Part shown: in pieces, positions 1 to 8,721 of the stretch
Layout of the letters: every line of letters starts with the position of its first letter
Numbering within the stretch: position 1 is the stretch's first letter
DNA from: Firmicutes bacterium UBA1768
GTDB taxonomy: Bacteria; Bacillota; Clostridia; Peptostreptococcales; Anaerovoracaceae
Direction: 5' to 3'
DNA: 10,727 nt
NCBI GenBank assembly: GCA_002315335.1
Contig: DCGW01000011.1
Coordinates: 1-10,727 of the forward strand
Notes under the pieces: generated by a model
The model's input: the letters and a program-made list of their open reading frames with translations, nothing else
What the model was told of the DNA's origin: nothing
Databases searched by the model: none
Made by a program: the position numbers and the translations under genes

Positions 1-1571
1 TCGATCATCTGGTTAGCAGCCTTACCTACTGAGTTCATTGTCATTGCTGAGAAGAGGAACGGAAGCATAGCGCCGATGAATAAACCGATGATTACGATTG
101 GGTCGAGTAAGCTGATAACATCAAGCTCTGTTACTGCTGCGTATGAAGCGAAGAGAGCGAGAGCTGTGAGAGCAGCTGAACCAATAGCGAAGCCCTTACC
201 GATAGCAGCTGTTGTGTTACCTACTGCATCGAGCTTGTCTGTGATTTCTCTTACTTCTTCTGGAAGCTCTGCCATTTCAGCAATACCACCAGCATTATCC
301 GAAACAGGACCGTAAGCGTCAACCGCTACTGTCATACCTGTTGTTGAAAGCATACCTACTGCTGCGAGAGCGATGCCGTAGAGTCCGCCAAATGCATAAG
401 CAACGAATACGCCTACGCAGATGAAGAGGATAGGCCATAATGTTGACATCATACCAACGCCAAGACCTGAAATGATAGTTGTAGCAGCACCTGTTTCTGA
501 CTGCTGAGCGATCTTCTTAACTGAAGCATAGTCGCCTGATGTGTAGATTTCTGTAACCTTACCAATTAAGATACCTACGATAAGACCTGAAATGATTGCC
601 CAAGCATAGTTGAGTGAACCAAGAAGAGTCTTAGAAAGGATGATTGTTAATACAATAACAATTATGCCACTGATGTATGTACCAGCATTAAGAGCGTTAG
701 CAGGATTTCCACCTTCCTTACCTCTTACGCAAAGGATGCCGATTACTGATGCAACGATACCTACTGCTGAGATGATAAGCGGGAATACTGCAGCCATATC
801 TGATGAGAATGCTCCACCAGCGTTTGCTGCTGCTACTGCTGCGAGTGTAATAGCTGAAATGATTGAACCAACATATGATTCAAAGAGGTCAGAACCCATA
901 CCAGCAACGTCACCTACGTTGTCACCAACGTTATCTGCGATTACAGCCGGGTTTCTTGGATCGTCTTCAGGGATACCAGCTTCAACCTTACCTACGAGGT
1001 CAGCACCAACGTCTGCTGCCTTTGTGTAGATACCACCGCCAACACGGCCAAAGAGAGCCATTGATGATGCACCGAGACCAAAGCCTGTTACACACTGCTG
1101 TACTGTTGCCATATCAAGAGCTACAACAACGATGCCAAGACCTAAGAGACCGAGACCTGCTACGCAAAGACCCATAACTGCGCCTGATCTGAAAGCTACA
1201 GCTAAAGCCTTGATCATGCCGCCATCCTTTGCAGCAGCTGCTGTTCTTGTGTTACCCTTTGTTGCTACGTTCATTCCGAAGTAGCCGGCAAGAACTGAAA
1301 GAAGTGCGCCGCAAACATAAAGAATTGCTGTTACCCAACTGATTGCCACGCCAATGATGATGAAGAGAGCAACGATAACAATAGCCATTGTCTTGTACTC
1401 TCTCTTAAGGAATGCCATAGCTCCTTCATGAATAAAGCTACAGATTTCCTTCATTCTGTCGGTTCCTTCATCCTGCTTTTTGATCCAGGATGTTAATGCG
1501 ATTGCTACGATGAGGCCGATAGCCGCTGCAATAATCGCAATTACAGGAATCGATGTGATGTACGTTTCCAT
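1..1571 (-). CDS. hppA: Membrane-bound, ion-pumping pyrophosphatase (C-terminus beyond window)
   Basis: Integral membrane pyrophosphatase that hydrolyses PPi and pumps Na+ and/or H+ out of the cytoplasm. The window holds the first 523 residues of a family usually near 670-700 residues; the gene runs off the left edge. It is strongly hydrophobic, with many membrane helices. Seen directly: the PPi/Mg site [11 protein letters not shown] at residues 187-197, the EDDPRNP segment at 202-208, and the Asp series D213, D217, D221 and D228. Known for the family: Ala and Gly at the positions held here by A455 and G458 mark K+-dependent enzymes, where K+-independent ones have Lys and Thr. E231 lies three residues after D228, the spacing of the Na+-pumping Thermotoga enzyme rather than plant H+ pumps. 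Na+ transport is therefore likely but inferred. The start is set by AGGGAG at 1581-1586, nine bases upstream. It follows secG by 70 bp with no terminator between, so cotranscription is likely. Confidence 0.97.
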   Translation of the reverse strand, partial: METYITSIPVIAIIAAAIGLIVAIALTSWIKKQDEGTDRMKEICSFIHEGAMAFLKREYKTMAIVIVALFIIIGVAISWVTAILYVCGALLSVLAGYFGMNVATKGNTRTAAAAKDGGMIKALAVAFRSGAVMGLCVAGLGLLGLGIVVVALDMATVQQCVTGFGLGASSMALFGRVGGGIYTKAADVGADLVGKVEAGIPEDDPRNPAVIADNVGDNVGDVAGMGSDLFESYVGSIISAITLAAVAAANAGGAFSSDMAAVFPLIISAVGIVASVIGILCVRGKEGGNPANALNAGTYISGIIVIVLTIILSKTLLGSLNYAWAIISGLIVGILIGKVTEIYTSGDYASVKKIAQQSETGAATTIISGLGVGMMSTLWPILFICVGVFVAYAFGGLYGIALAAVGMLSTTGMTVAVDAYGPVSDNAGGIAEMAELPEEVREITDKLDAVGNTTAAIGKGFAIGSAALTALALFASYAAVTELDVISLLDPIVIIGLFIGAMLPFLFSAMTMNSVGKAANQMI

Positions 1572-1641
1572 AGTGAAAACCTCCCTGCATGTGATTAAAT
1601 TTGATTAGTTTTTATAAATTTGCAATAAACAGTCTGAAAAC

Positions 1642-1878
1642 CTATCTGCTTGAAATGATGAGCATTACAAGTGGAATAACGATAAACAGAACTGCGCAAA
1701 TCGTAGTAATTTTTTCCAGTACAGCATCATAGCCACGAGCCTTTTTCTTACCAAAAATCTGCTCTGCACCGCCGGCGATTGAACCCGACAGACCTGCACT
1801 GTTACCGGACTGAAGAAGAATACTTGCTATAAGAACTATTGCTGCTATTGCAAGTAATATCATTAATGCCAGTGTCAT
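1642..1878 (-). CDS. secG: Preprotein translocase subunit SecG
   Basis: Small membrane subunit of the SecYEG channel, which assists SecA-driven protein export. The product is 78 residues, the normal size. It has two hydrophobic helices (about residues 3-22 and 57-75) joined by a cytoplasmic loop with the family signature LLQSGNSAGLSG at 21-32, then the GGAEQIFGKKK segment at 36-46. The reading frame stays open upstream to 1944, but the start at 1878 is chosen because a strong AGGAGGTG (1888-1895) lies nine bases before it and the protein then begins directly with helix 1. It sits 66 bp after the phosphoglycerate kinase/triosephosphate isomerase gene. In Firmicutes secG commonly follows the glycolytic gene cluster, which supports the call. 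Confidence 0.95.
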   Translation of the reverse strand: MTLALMILLAIAAIVLIASILLQSGNSAGLSGSIAGGAEQIFGKKKARGYDAVLEKITTICAVLFIVIPLVMLIISSR

Positions 1879-1894
1879 AATGTGATACACCTCC

Positions 1895-1937
1895 TCCCGC
1901 GTAGTTAACATTAATAATCTAACACAACATTGCGGGA
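1895..1937 (-). promoter_or_regulatory. Possible stem next to the secG ribosome binding site
   Basis: In the secG message, TCCCGC (plus-strand positions 1932-1937) can pair with GCGGGA (1895-1900), a perfect 6-bp stem with a 31-base A+T-rich loop. Two further G-U pairs would extend it into the ribosome binding site at 1888-1895. The stem could lower secG translation relative to the upstream enzyme gene. The long loop makes it energetically modest, so this is a weak inference. Confidence 0.25.
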
Positions 1938-1944
1938 AAATCAA

Positions 1945-3864
1945 TTAAAATTTAACAATTTGTATAAAATCTTCAGGTTTTAAGCTTGCACCGCCTACGA
2001 GAGCTCCGTCAATGTCTTCTTTTCCGAGAATTTCGCTCGCATTTGCAGGCTTAACGCTTCCTCCGTACTGAATTCTTACTGCAGCCGCGGTTGCCGCGTC
2101 GTAACAGCCTTCTACAGTTTTTCTGATGTATGCGCACATTTCCTCTGCCTGGTCTGCCGTAGCGGTCTTGCCCGTGCCGATTGCCCAGATAGGTTCGTAC
2201 GCGATGACGATTTCTTTTGCCTGTTCGGAAGGAATTCCTTCAAAGTCAGCCTTTACCTGACCGCCTACTATGTCAAAGGCCTTTCCTGCTTCTCTCTGCT
2301 CAAGGCTCTCCCCTATGCAGAGTATAGGCTGAATTCCGTATTCAAATGCCTTCTTCAGCTTTTTGTTTACTGTTTCATCTGTTTCGCCGAAATACTGTCT
2401 TCTTTCTGAATGACCGATTACGCAGCAATCTATTCCGAGCTCAGCGAGCATCGGTGCGGAAATCTCGCCTGTGAAGGCTCCGTTGTCTTCAAAGTGCATG
2501 TTCTGTGCGCCAACTCTTATCTTCGTTCCTTCAGCAAGCTTTTTAACAGTTTCAAGCTGGAGGAAAGGAACCATGAGTCCCACCTCAACGTCTTCAGGGA
2601 AGTCGTGCTTCTTAAAGGCTTCCATAAAGTCAGCAGACTCTTTAATATTCTTGAACATCTTCCAGTTGCCTGCTATAAAAGGCTTTCTCTTTTCTTCAAG
2701 ACAGGCTACGCCCGGAAGAACCTTGCCCTCGAGGAATTCAAGAGAAGCTCCGCCGCCTGTTGAAACCCACATCATTTTGTCAGCAAGTCCGAACTGCGCA
2801 ACAGCTGCAGCACTGTCGCCGCCGCCGATTATCGTCTTGCCCTTGCTGGCCGCCATAGCCTCTGCGATAGCCTTTGTTCCAGCTTCAAAGCTTGGCATCT
2901 CGAAAACGCCCATTGGTCCATTCCAGATTATTGTCCTGGATGCTGCAATCTGACCCGCAAAAAGCTTCATTGTCTCAGGGCCTATGTCGAGTCCCATCAT
3001 ATCGTCAGGGATCTTCATTACATCCACAATCTTAGCCTCTGCATCGTTCTTGAACTCTTTTGCAGCCTTAGTATCAACCGGGAGAAGAAGCTTTACGCCC
3101 TTTTCTTCGGCTTTCTTCATTAAATCTGCCGCAAGGCCTACATTGTCAGCCTCTAAAAGCGAGGTGCCGATTGAGCCGCCCATAGCTTTAATAAAGGTAT
3201 AGGCCATTCCTCCTCCGATGATGAGAGAGTCTACCTTATTAAGAAGGTTTTCTATCAGAAGGATTTTGTCGCTTACCTTAGCACCACCCATGATAGCTGT
3301 GTATGGTCTTTCCACATTTCCTATTGCTTCGCCGAGGTACATAACCTCTTTTTCCATCAGAAAGCCCGCAACCGCAGGAAGATAATCTGCCACACCAGCT
3401 GTACTTGCATGAGCTCTGTGTGCTGCGCCAAAGGCGTCATTCACGTATATTTCACCAAAAGCCGCAAGCTTTTTCGCGAATTCAGGATCGTTTTTTTCCT
3501 CTTCCTTATGAAATCTGAGGTTTTCAAGAAGCATAACCTCTCCGTCCTTAAGTGCATCATGCTTTGCCTTTGCGTCTTTACCGATTACGTCCTTTGCAAA
3601 TGCCACCTTGACTCCGAGAAGCTCCTCGAGTCTTGCTGCTACCGGCTTAAGCGAAAGCTCTGGCTTTATTTCTCCCTTTGGTCTTCCCATATGAGATGAG
3701 AGAACCACCTTTGCACCTGCTTCCATGAGGTACTTTACTGTAGGAAGCGCTGCGGTTATTCTCTTGTCATCAGTGATTACTCCATCTTTAAGAGGTACAT
3801 TGAAGTCGCATCTGACAAAGACAAATTTGCCTTTTACATTTATATCTTTTACCGTTTTTTTCAT
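1945..3864 (-). CDS. pgk-tpiA: Phosphoglycerate kinase-triosephosphate isomerase fusion protein
   Basis: A 639-residue cytoplasmic bifunctional glycolytic enzyme. Residues 1-392 are a complete phosphoglycerate kinase (1,3-bisphosphoglycerate + ADP to 3-phosphoglycerate + ATP): VRCDFNVP at 17-24, SSHMGRP at 56-62, R117, AHRAH at 148-152, the nucleotide-site GGGDS at 347-351 and TGGGAS at 369-374. Residues 393-639 are a complete triosephosphate isomerase (dihydroxyacetone phosphate to glyceraldehyde 3-phosphate): NWKM at 400-403 with catalytic K402, H485 in GHSERR, catalytic E557 in [11 protein letters not shown], and the phosphate-binding GGS (601-603) and GG (624-625) loops. Both domains are full length with essentially no linker. 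No ATG, GTG or TTG lies in frame at the junction; the first Met after it is M403, inside the active site. The start is preceded by GAGG at 3871-3874. It lies 102 bp after gap. Such fusions are known from Thermotoga maritima; separate genes are the rule in Firmicutes. Confidence 0.97.
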   Translation of the reverse strand: MKKTVKDINVKGKFVFVRCDFNVPLKDGVITDDKRITAALPTVKYLMEAGAKVVLSSHMGRPKGEIKPELSLKPVAARLEELLGVKVAFAKDVIGKDAKAKHDALKDGEVMLLENLRFHKEEEKNDPEFAKKLAAFGEIYVNDAFGAAHRAHASTAGVADYLPAVAGFLMEKEVMYLGEAIGNVERPYTAIMGGAKVSDKILLIENLLNKVDSLIIGGGMAYTFIKAMGGSIGTSLLEADNVGLAADLMKKAEEKGVKLLLPVDTKAAKEFKNDAEAKIVDVMKIPDDMMGLDIGPETMKLFAGQIAASRTIIWNGPMGVFEMPSFEAGTKAIAEAMAASKGKTIIGGGDSAAAVAQFGLADKMMWVSTGGGASLEFLEGKVLPGVACLEEKRKPFIAGNWKMFKNIKESADFMEAFKKHDFPEDVEVGLMVPFLQLETVKKLAEGTKIRVGAQNMHFEDNGAFTGEISAPMLAELGIDCCVIGHSERRQYFGETDETVNKKLKKAFEYGIQPILCIGESLEQREAGKAFDIVGGQVKADFEGIPSEQAKEIVIAYEPIWAIGTGKTATADQAEEMCAYIRKTVEGCYDAATAAAVRIQYGGSVKPANASEILGKEDIDGALVGGASLKPEDFIQIVKF

Positions 3865-3901
3865 TTATTACCTCGCTGATACATTTCAGTTAAACGCTCA
3901 A

Positions 3902-3931
3902 AATTCCGCACCTCACAGGAGATGCGGAATT
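3902..3931 (-). terminator. Stem-loop between gap and the kinase/isomerase gene, possible partial terminator
   Basis: Two 13-base arms (3902-3914 and 3919-3931) pair with a single mismatch (A-C or G-U depending on the strand read) around a 4-base loop. Read in the direction of the genes, the stem is followed only by TTGAGCG after the paired AATT end, so the U-run is short. It could terminate part of the transcripts leaving gap, giving more gap than kinase/isomerase message, or act as a processing or stabilising hairpin. No convincing separate promoter was found for the downstream gene, so complete termination is unlikely. Confidence 0.55.
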
Positions 3932-3966
3932 CATGTTTTTAGTTGGTAAGTGTTGTTATTTGAGTA

Positions 3967-4995
<1,029 letters not shown>

Positions 4996-5064
4996 TTATA
5001 GCCTTGGCGCTGCTTTGCACTCCCGGCTTGAATAAATAAATATGATAATTGTAATATTAGCTGC

Positions 5065-5083
5065 CAGCGGGTACACCCCACTG
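5065..5083 (-). other. Hairpin in the gap 5' leader
   Basis: CAGTGGG and CCCGCTG pair (7 bp including one G-U) around a 5-base loop. It lies just inside the predicted transcript start near 5090, in a leader of about 110 bases. A hairpin at the 5' end often stabilises highly expressed messages; that role is an inference. No known riboswitch fold was recognised here. Confidence 0.35.
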
Positions 5084-5096
5084 CACGTACGGGTTC

Positions 5097-5160
5097 ATTA
5101 TACCACATATATGTAATAATTGCGACATAAATAACAATATTTTTTGTTTTTTGTTTTTTT
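5097..5160 (-). promoter_or_regulatory. Promoter of the gap cluster: extended -10 with upstream A-tracts
   Basis: On the minus strand a perfect TATAAT (5097-5102) is preceded by TG and one base (5103-5105), forming an extended -10 element. The -35 position (TCGCAA at 5120-5125 with a 17-base spacer) is poor, as is usual for extended -10 promoters. At about -50 to -70 lie three A-tracts spaced about seven bases apart (5141-5160), resembling an UP element or curved DNA. The last tract runs into the trmL stop codon. This combination suggests a strong promoter, fitting glycolytic expression. Confidence 0.65.
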
Positions 5161-5626
5161 ACCAAAGCTCCGGAAAACCCTGCTGCCTAAGCGCCTCATA
5201 TATGATGATAGCCGCCGAATTGGACAGGTTGAGCGACCTTAGATTTACCTCTTTCCCCATCGGAATTCTGACTGCGGAATCCATATGCTCGTTAATAAAG
5301 TCCCGAGGCAGACCAGCTGTTTCCTTTCCGAAAAGTATATACGAGCCGTCCTCATATTTCACGTCGGCATAGGTTTGCCCGGCCTTGGTAGTCGCCAAAA
5401 ACAGCTTTTCATCGCCGTGCTTTTCCATAAAATCATCAAGGCTCTCGTAAACAGTAACCGATACATACGGCCAGTAATCAAGGCCCGCTCTCTTCAGGTG
5501 TTTATCATCTATCGAAAACCCCAGCGGCTTTACAAGGTGAAGCGCCGTTCCGGTTGCAGCACAGGTTCTTGCAATATTACCCGTGTTCTGCGGAATTTCC
5601 GGCTCTACAAGCACAATATTGAACAT
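5159..5626 (-). CDS. trmL: tRNA (cytidine/uridine-34) 2'-O-methyltransferase, TrmL family
   Basis: SPOUT-class, SAM-dependent methyltransferase expected to methylate the 2'-O of the wobble nucleotide of leucine tRNAs; cytoplasmic and usually a dimer. The product is 155 residues, a standard length. Three SPOUT signatures are visible: EPEIPQNTGNIART at 8-21, LFGKETAGLP at 98-107 and RSLNLSNSAA at 130-139, the last forming the C-terminal knot and cofactor site. The frame opens with a TTG at 5638, but that TTG overlaps the ribosome binding site GGAGG (5632-5636). The ATG at 5626 is therefore the start and gives the family's normal N-terminus MFNIVL. No hairpin terminator follows it, so some readthrough into the gap cluster is possible. 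It is not functionally linked to its neighbours as far as the sequence shows. Confidence 0.94.
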   Translation of the reverse strand: MFNIVLVEPEIPQNTGNIARTCAATGTALHLVKPLGFSIDDKHLKRAGLDYWPYVSVTVYESLDDFMEKHGDEKLFLATTKAGQTYADVKYEDGSYILFGKETAGLPRDFINEHMDSAVRIPMGKEVNLRSLNLSNSAAIIIYEALRQQGFPELW

Positions 5627-5675
5627 AATAACCTCCAAAAGTCTATAAATAATGTAGTTTGATTAATAAATATTA

Positions 5676-5684
5676 ATAATAACA
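5676..5684 (-). promoter_or_regulatory. Candidate trmL promoter (extended -10)
   Basis: On the minus strand TATTAT (5676-5681) is preceded by TG and one base (5682-5684), an extended -10 element. It predicts a start near 5669 and a leader of about 43 bases before trmL. No good -35 is seen. A+T-rich surroundings make chance matches likely. Confidence 0.35.
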
Positions 5685-5685
5685 G

Positions 5686-5720
5686 CTGTGATTGAGTATC
5701 CGAGTCGTATTTTATCACAG
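5686..5720. repeat. Inverted repeat in the trmL/transporter divergent region
   Basis: Perfect 7-base arms CTGTGAT (5686-5692) and ATCACAG (5714-5720) are separated by 21 bases. They flank the -35 position of the candidate trmL promoter and lie about 85-115 bases upstream of the transporter start site. An operator with spaced half-sites or a stem-loop is possible. The spacing is too wide for a CRP-type TGTGA-N6-TCACA site. Confidence 0.4.
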
Positions 5721-5767
5721 ATAAATCGTTTTTTTAAGCATATCCTGATTTTTTGCTTGGTTTTTCC

Positions 5768-5796
5768 TTGATATTTTTGCTATTCGGTGTTATTAT
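5768..5796 (+). promoter_or_regulatory. Promoter of the sodium symporter gene
   Basis: TTGATA (5768-5773), a 17-base spacer, then TATTAT (5791-5796), with TG at 5788-5789 making the -10 also extended. This is a good match to the housekeeping sigma factor consensus. The predicted start is near 5803, leaving a short leader of about 37 bases with the AAAGGAG ribosome binding site at 5824-5830. Confidence 0.65.
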
Positions 5797-5839
5797 ATAT
5801 TTTTAGTTTTTAATTATTAATCAAAAGGAGATGAAAGAA

Positions 5840-7261
5840 ATGGAAAACGAACGTGGAAGCTGGAGTAGCAATATAGGATTTCTGCTCGCTGCAATCGGCT
5901 CCGCTGTCGGCCTCGGAAATATCTGGGGTTTCCCTTATAAGATGGGTGCCAATGGCGGATTCGCATTTTTATTAGTATACGTAATAATGGCTATTATGGT
6001 AGGCTTTGTCATTATGGTAAGCGAAATTGCTATTGGACGTAAAACCGGAAAGGGCATTATTGAGGCATACAGAGAATACTCAAAGGGTTCAACCTGGATC
6101 GGTTACCTCGGACTTATTATTCCGGTCATTATCATGTTTTTCTACAGCGTGCTTGGCGCATATTGTATTGAGTACATAGCTGTAAATCTCTGCAACTTAG
6201 GCTTTAACACAGTTTCAGCCAGCGGTGCAGACCTCTTCACAGCAATGCTTACCAATCCTGTAGGCTCGATAGTATATACCTTTATATTCCTGGCCGGCTG
6301 CTATGCAATAGTTAAGAGCGGTATCAGCGGCGGTATAGAAAAGTTTAATAAGGTCGGCATGCCCGCCCTCTTCGTTATGCTCATGGTTGTTATCATCAGA
6401 TCGGTAACACTTCCAGGCGCAACCGAAGGTCTCAAATTCATGTTTGTACCAAACTTCACTTATCTTGGAGAAAACTTTATTAAGGTTCTCTCCGTTGCAT
6501 CAGGCCAGATGTTCTTTTCACTGTCTCTTGCTATGGGTATTATGGTAACCTTCGGTTCTTACCTAAGCAAGAAGGAAAGCATAGTACAGAATGCCGGAAT
6601 TATCGCATTTTCAGACACATTAGTTGCAATTTTGGCCGGAGTTGCAGTTCTCCCGGCTGCTTTTGCACTTGGCGGCGAAGATGCTGCCATGTCAGGTCCT
6701 AAGCTCCTCTTCATCACTCTTCAGGACGTTTTCGGAGCAATGGGCTCAGTAGTAGGACCTTTGTTTGGTGTTTGCTTCTATACGCTTGTTCTTATTGCTG
6801 CTATCACTTCAGCGATCTCTCTCACAGAGGTTGCTGCCACAGCATACGAAGACAATTGTAATAAGAAAGGAAAAACCCCTCACAGAACAAGAGCCACATT
6901 TATTGTATGTCTCATAATATTTGCGGGTGGTGCTATAGTCGCTGCCGACGGCCTCGGTTCAAACGGCTTATGGGTACCTTTCCAGAAAACCTTTGGAATT
7001 AACGGCTGGAACGACTGCTGGCTCGACTTCTTCGACTTCATTTCCGAAGGAGTTCTCATGCCGTTCGTTGCGCTTGTTACCTCTATCTTAGTAGGTTGGA
7101 TAAAGAAGCCTTCCTCAATCTTTGAGGAGGTTGAAACCGAAGGAAATAAGTTCACAGGGTACGGTCTTTTCAAGTTCTGTATCAAGTTCTTCGTACCTGT
7201 GGCTACCATCTTCATCCTCATCGGACAGATAGACACATTCTTCCAGCTTGGAATATTCTAA
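5840..7261 (+). CDS. Neurotransmitter:sodium symporter family amino-acid transporter
   Basis: Integral membrane Na+-coupled symporter of the LeuT/MhsT/Tyt1 family, importing an amino acid or related small amine. The product is 473 residues with about eleven hydrophobic helices, as in MhsT and Tyt1 rather than the twelve of LeuT. Helix 1 holds the unwound GSAVGLGN at 20-27; G20, V23 and N27 coincide with LeuT sodium ligands. Helix 6 has GQMFFSLSL from 222, with F226 and S227 where LeuT has F253 and T254. Helix 8 has AAITS at 320-324, matching the LeuT Na2 residues. An ATG also exists at 5831, but it directly abuts the ribosome binding site AAAGGAG (5824-5830), so the ATG at 5840, nine bases downstream, is preferred. 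The substrate cannot be read from sequence. It is transcribed alone between its own promoter and a terminator. Confidence 0.95.
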   Translation: MENERGSWSSNIGFLLAAIGSAVGLGNIWGFPYKMGANGGFAFLLVYVIMAIMVGFVIMVSEIAIGRKTGKGIIEAYREYSKGSTWIGYLGLIIPVIIMFFYSVLGAYCIEYIAVNLCNLGFNTVSASGADLFTAMLTNPVGSIVYTFIFLAGCYAIVKSGISGGIEKFNKVGMPALFVMLMVVIIRSVTLPGATEGLKFMFVPNFTYLGENFIKVLSVASGQMFFSLSLAMGIMVTFGSYLSKKESIVQNAGIIAFSDTLVAILAGVAVLPAAFALGGEDAAMSGPKLLFITLQDVFGAMGSVVGPLFGVCFYTLVLIAAITSAISLTEVAATAYEDNCNKKGKTPHRTRATFIVCLIIFAGGAIVAADGLGSNGLWVPFQKTFGINGWNDCWLDFFDFISEGVLMPFVALVTSILVGWIKKPSSIFEEVETEGNKFTGYGLFKFCIKFFVPVATIFILIGQIDTFFQLGIF

Positions 7262-7279
7262 AAAATTCTTAAATTGCAC

Positions 7280-7311
7280 AAAAAGAACCTCTTTTAGGGG
7301 TTCTTTTTTTT
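7280..7311 (+). terminator. Intrinsic terminator after the sodium symporter gene
   Basis: A 12-bp stem (7280-7291 with 7297-7308, one G-U pair), loop TTTTA, and a run of T through 7311. It starts 19 bases after the transporter stop codon and isolates that gene from hom. Confidence 0.92.
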
Positions 7312-7323
7312 AGAAAATTAATA

Positions 7324-7329
7324 TATAAT
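7324..7329 (+). promoter_or_regulatory. Candidate hom promoter -10 element
   Basis: A perfect TATAAT lies between the upstream terminator and hom, predicting a start near 7336 and a leader of about 84 bases. The -35 position at a 17-base spacer (7301-7306, TTCTTT) is weak and falls within the terminator's T-run. The leader can form a small CAGA/TCTG hairpin (7349-7361) inside a GCATT/AATGC pairing (7339-7343 with 7370-7374). No known riboswitch or T-box motif was recognised. Confidence 0.5.
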
Positions 7330-7419
7330 AGGTGTGATGCATTTCCGACAGATGATTTCTGCAACAATCAATGCCGGAGTTTCATAACACATAGTTTAAG
7401 TTTAATTTAAGAGGGACAG

Positions 7420-8709
7420 ATGAAAAACGTAAGAGTAGGTCTGCTTGGTCTCGGAAACATCGGTAAGGGTACATACACCATTCTCACACAGAATGCCGAC
7501 AGGATTTCCGGTATGTCCAACAGCAAAATTGAGGTTAAAAAAATCCTCGTATCAGACATCAATAAACCACGCGATATTGAGGTTTCTAAGGAAATTCTCA
7601 CCACAGATGCATACAACATTCTTAACGATCCGGAAATAGATGTGATCGTAGAACTCATCGGCGGAATCGACAAGGCATATGAATACATTAAGGCTGCACT
7701 TTCCAGCGGAAAGCACGTTGCCACAGCAAACAAAGCTGTTATTGCCACTCACGGCTTAGAGCTCATGGAGCTTGCAAAAAAGAACAAGGTTCTCCTTCTT
7801 CATGAAGCAAGTGTTGCAGGCGGAATTCCGATTATCACCGCTATGCTCAAGCCTTTATGCGGCAACGATTTCCAGGAAATCATAGGAATAGTAAACGGCA
7901 CAACAAACTATATTCTCACACAGATGAGCGAAAACAACCTCGAATATGAGGTAGCTCTCAAGCAGGCTCAGGAAAAGGGCTTTGCCGAAGCCGACCCAAC
8001 CTCCGATGTTGAAGGCGAGGACGCGGCTTACAAGCTGACCATTCTGATGCTCATTGCCTTCGGTGTTTATGTGGATCCTAAGACCATTCCGCGTGAAGGC
8101 ATAACCAAAATCAGCAAAGAGGATATCGAATACGCTTCTCAGTTCGGCTACAAGCTCAAGCTTCTGGCGGGAGCAAAGAACTCAAGCGGTCGTTTAAAAT
8201 ACTACGTATACCCTACTTTGGTTCCGGAAAGCCACCCTCTTGCTTCTGTCAACAACGAATTCAACGCCCTCTTCGTTAAGGGTGATGCAGTTGGAGAGCT
8301 CATGTTCTACGGCAAGGGTGCAGGCTCAATGCCTACAGGCTCAGCTGTTGTCGGCGATATTGTTTCTATCGCAAAGTGCATAGGTACAGACCTTTTAGAA
8401 ATAACACCGTCCCAGCCATATCCTATCACCGAGGAAGAATTAGAGCTCACAGGCGAAAGCAGAAGCGAATACTACATTAACTTCCTTGTTAAGGATCAGC
8501 CGGGTGCTCTCGGAAAAATAATGACAGTGTTAGGCACGCACGGCATCAGTATTCAGTCAGTAATGCAGAGAGCTAAAGGAGACGACAGCCTTCCGGTAGT
8601 CTTCATTCTTCACGAAACAAGAAGACAGGCTCTTGATGACGCGCTTGCTGAAATAGTTAAAAACAGCTACGTCGAGAAAGTAACAAGCATTCTCAGAGTT
8701 TTATCATAA
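7420..8709 (+). CDS. hom: Homoserine dehydrogenase with C-terminal ACT domain
   Basis: Reduces aspartate semialdehyde to homoserine with NAD(P)H, the branch point toward threonine and methionine. The product is 429 residues, normal for the monofunctional enzyme with regulatory domain. The nucleotide-binding fold has GLLGLGNIGKG at 7-17 and TANKAV at 102-107. The catalytic domain has EASVAGGIP at 129-137, NGTTNYIL at 159-166 and EADPTSDVEGEDAAYK at 190-205, containing the catalytic Glu/Asp/Lys set (E190, D201, K205). The ACT domain spans about 351-429 and usually mediates threonine feedback. The start uses GAGGG at 7411-7415, only four bases away, which is short. Neither threonine synthase nor homoserine kinase adjoins it. 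The next gene is a SEC-C protein 60 bp downstream with its own strong ribosome binding site, probably cotranscribed. Confidence 0.97.
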   Translation: MKNVRVGLLGLGNIGKGTYTILTQNADRISGMSNSKIEVKKILVSDINKPRDIEVSKEILTTDAYNILNDPEIDVIVELIGGIDKAYEYIKAALSSGKHVATANKAVIATHGLELMELAKKNKVLLLHEASVAGGIPIITAMLKPLCGNDFQEIIGIVNGTTNYILTQMSENNLEYEVALKQAQEKGFAEADPTSDVEGEDAAYKLTILMLIAFGVYVDPKTIPREGITKISKEDIEYASQFGYKLKLLAGAKNSSGRLKYYVYPTLVPESHPLASVNNEFNALFVKGDAVGELMFYGKGAGSMPTGSAVVGDIVSIAKCIGTDLLEITPSQPYPITEEELELTGESRSEYYINFLVKDQPGALGKIMTVLGTHGISIQSVMQRAKGDDSLPVVFILHETRRQALDDALAEIVKNSYVEKVTSILRVLS

Positions 8710-8721
8710 TATAGTTTATCA

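Noticed and set aside
610..1177. Open frames on the plus strand within the pyrophosphatase gene
   Set aside because: They are antisense to a well-conserved hppA reading frame, have low-complexity composition and lack ribosome binding sites.
2684..2696. Programmed -1 frameshift site at the fusion junction
   Set aside because: The A-rich run does not form an X-XXY-YYZ slippery heptamer in the correct frame, and both domains are already joined in frame.
2410..3949. Several plus-strand open frames across the kinase/isomerase gene
   Set aside because: All lie antisense to recognised catalytic motifs and show no protein family features.
5686..5720. A CRP-type operator
   Set aside because: TGTGA and TCACA are present but 23 bases apart; the CRP site requires six.
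6880..7236. A 118-codon minus-strand frame within the symporter gene
   Set aside because: It is antisense to conserved membrane helices of the transporter and has no independent support.
7336..7419. A T-box, SAM or lysine riboswitch upstream of hom
   Set aside because: The leader is only about 84 bases long and shows none of the conserved cores of these elements.
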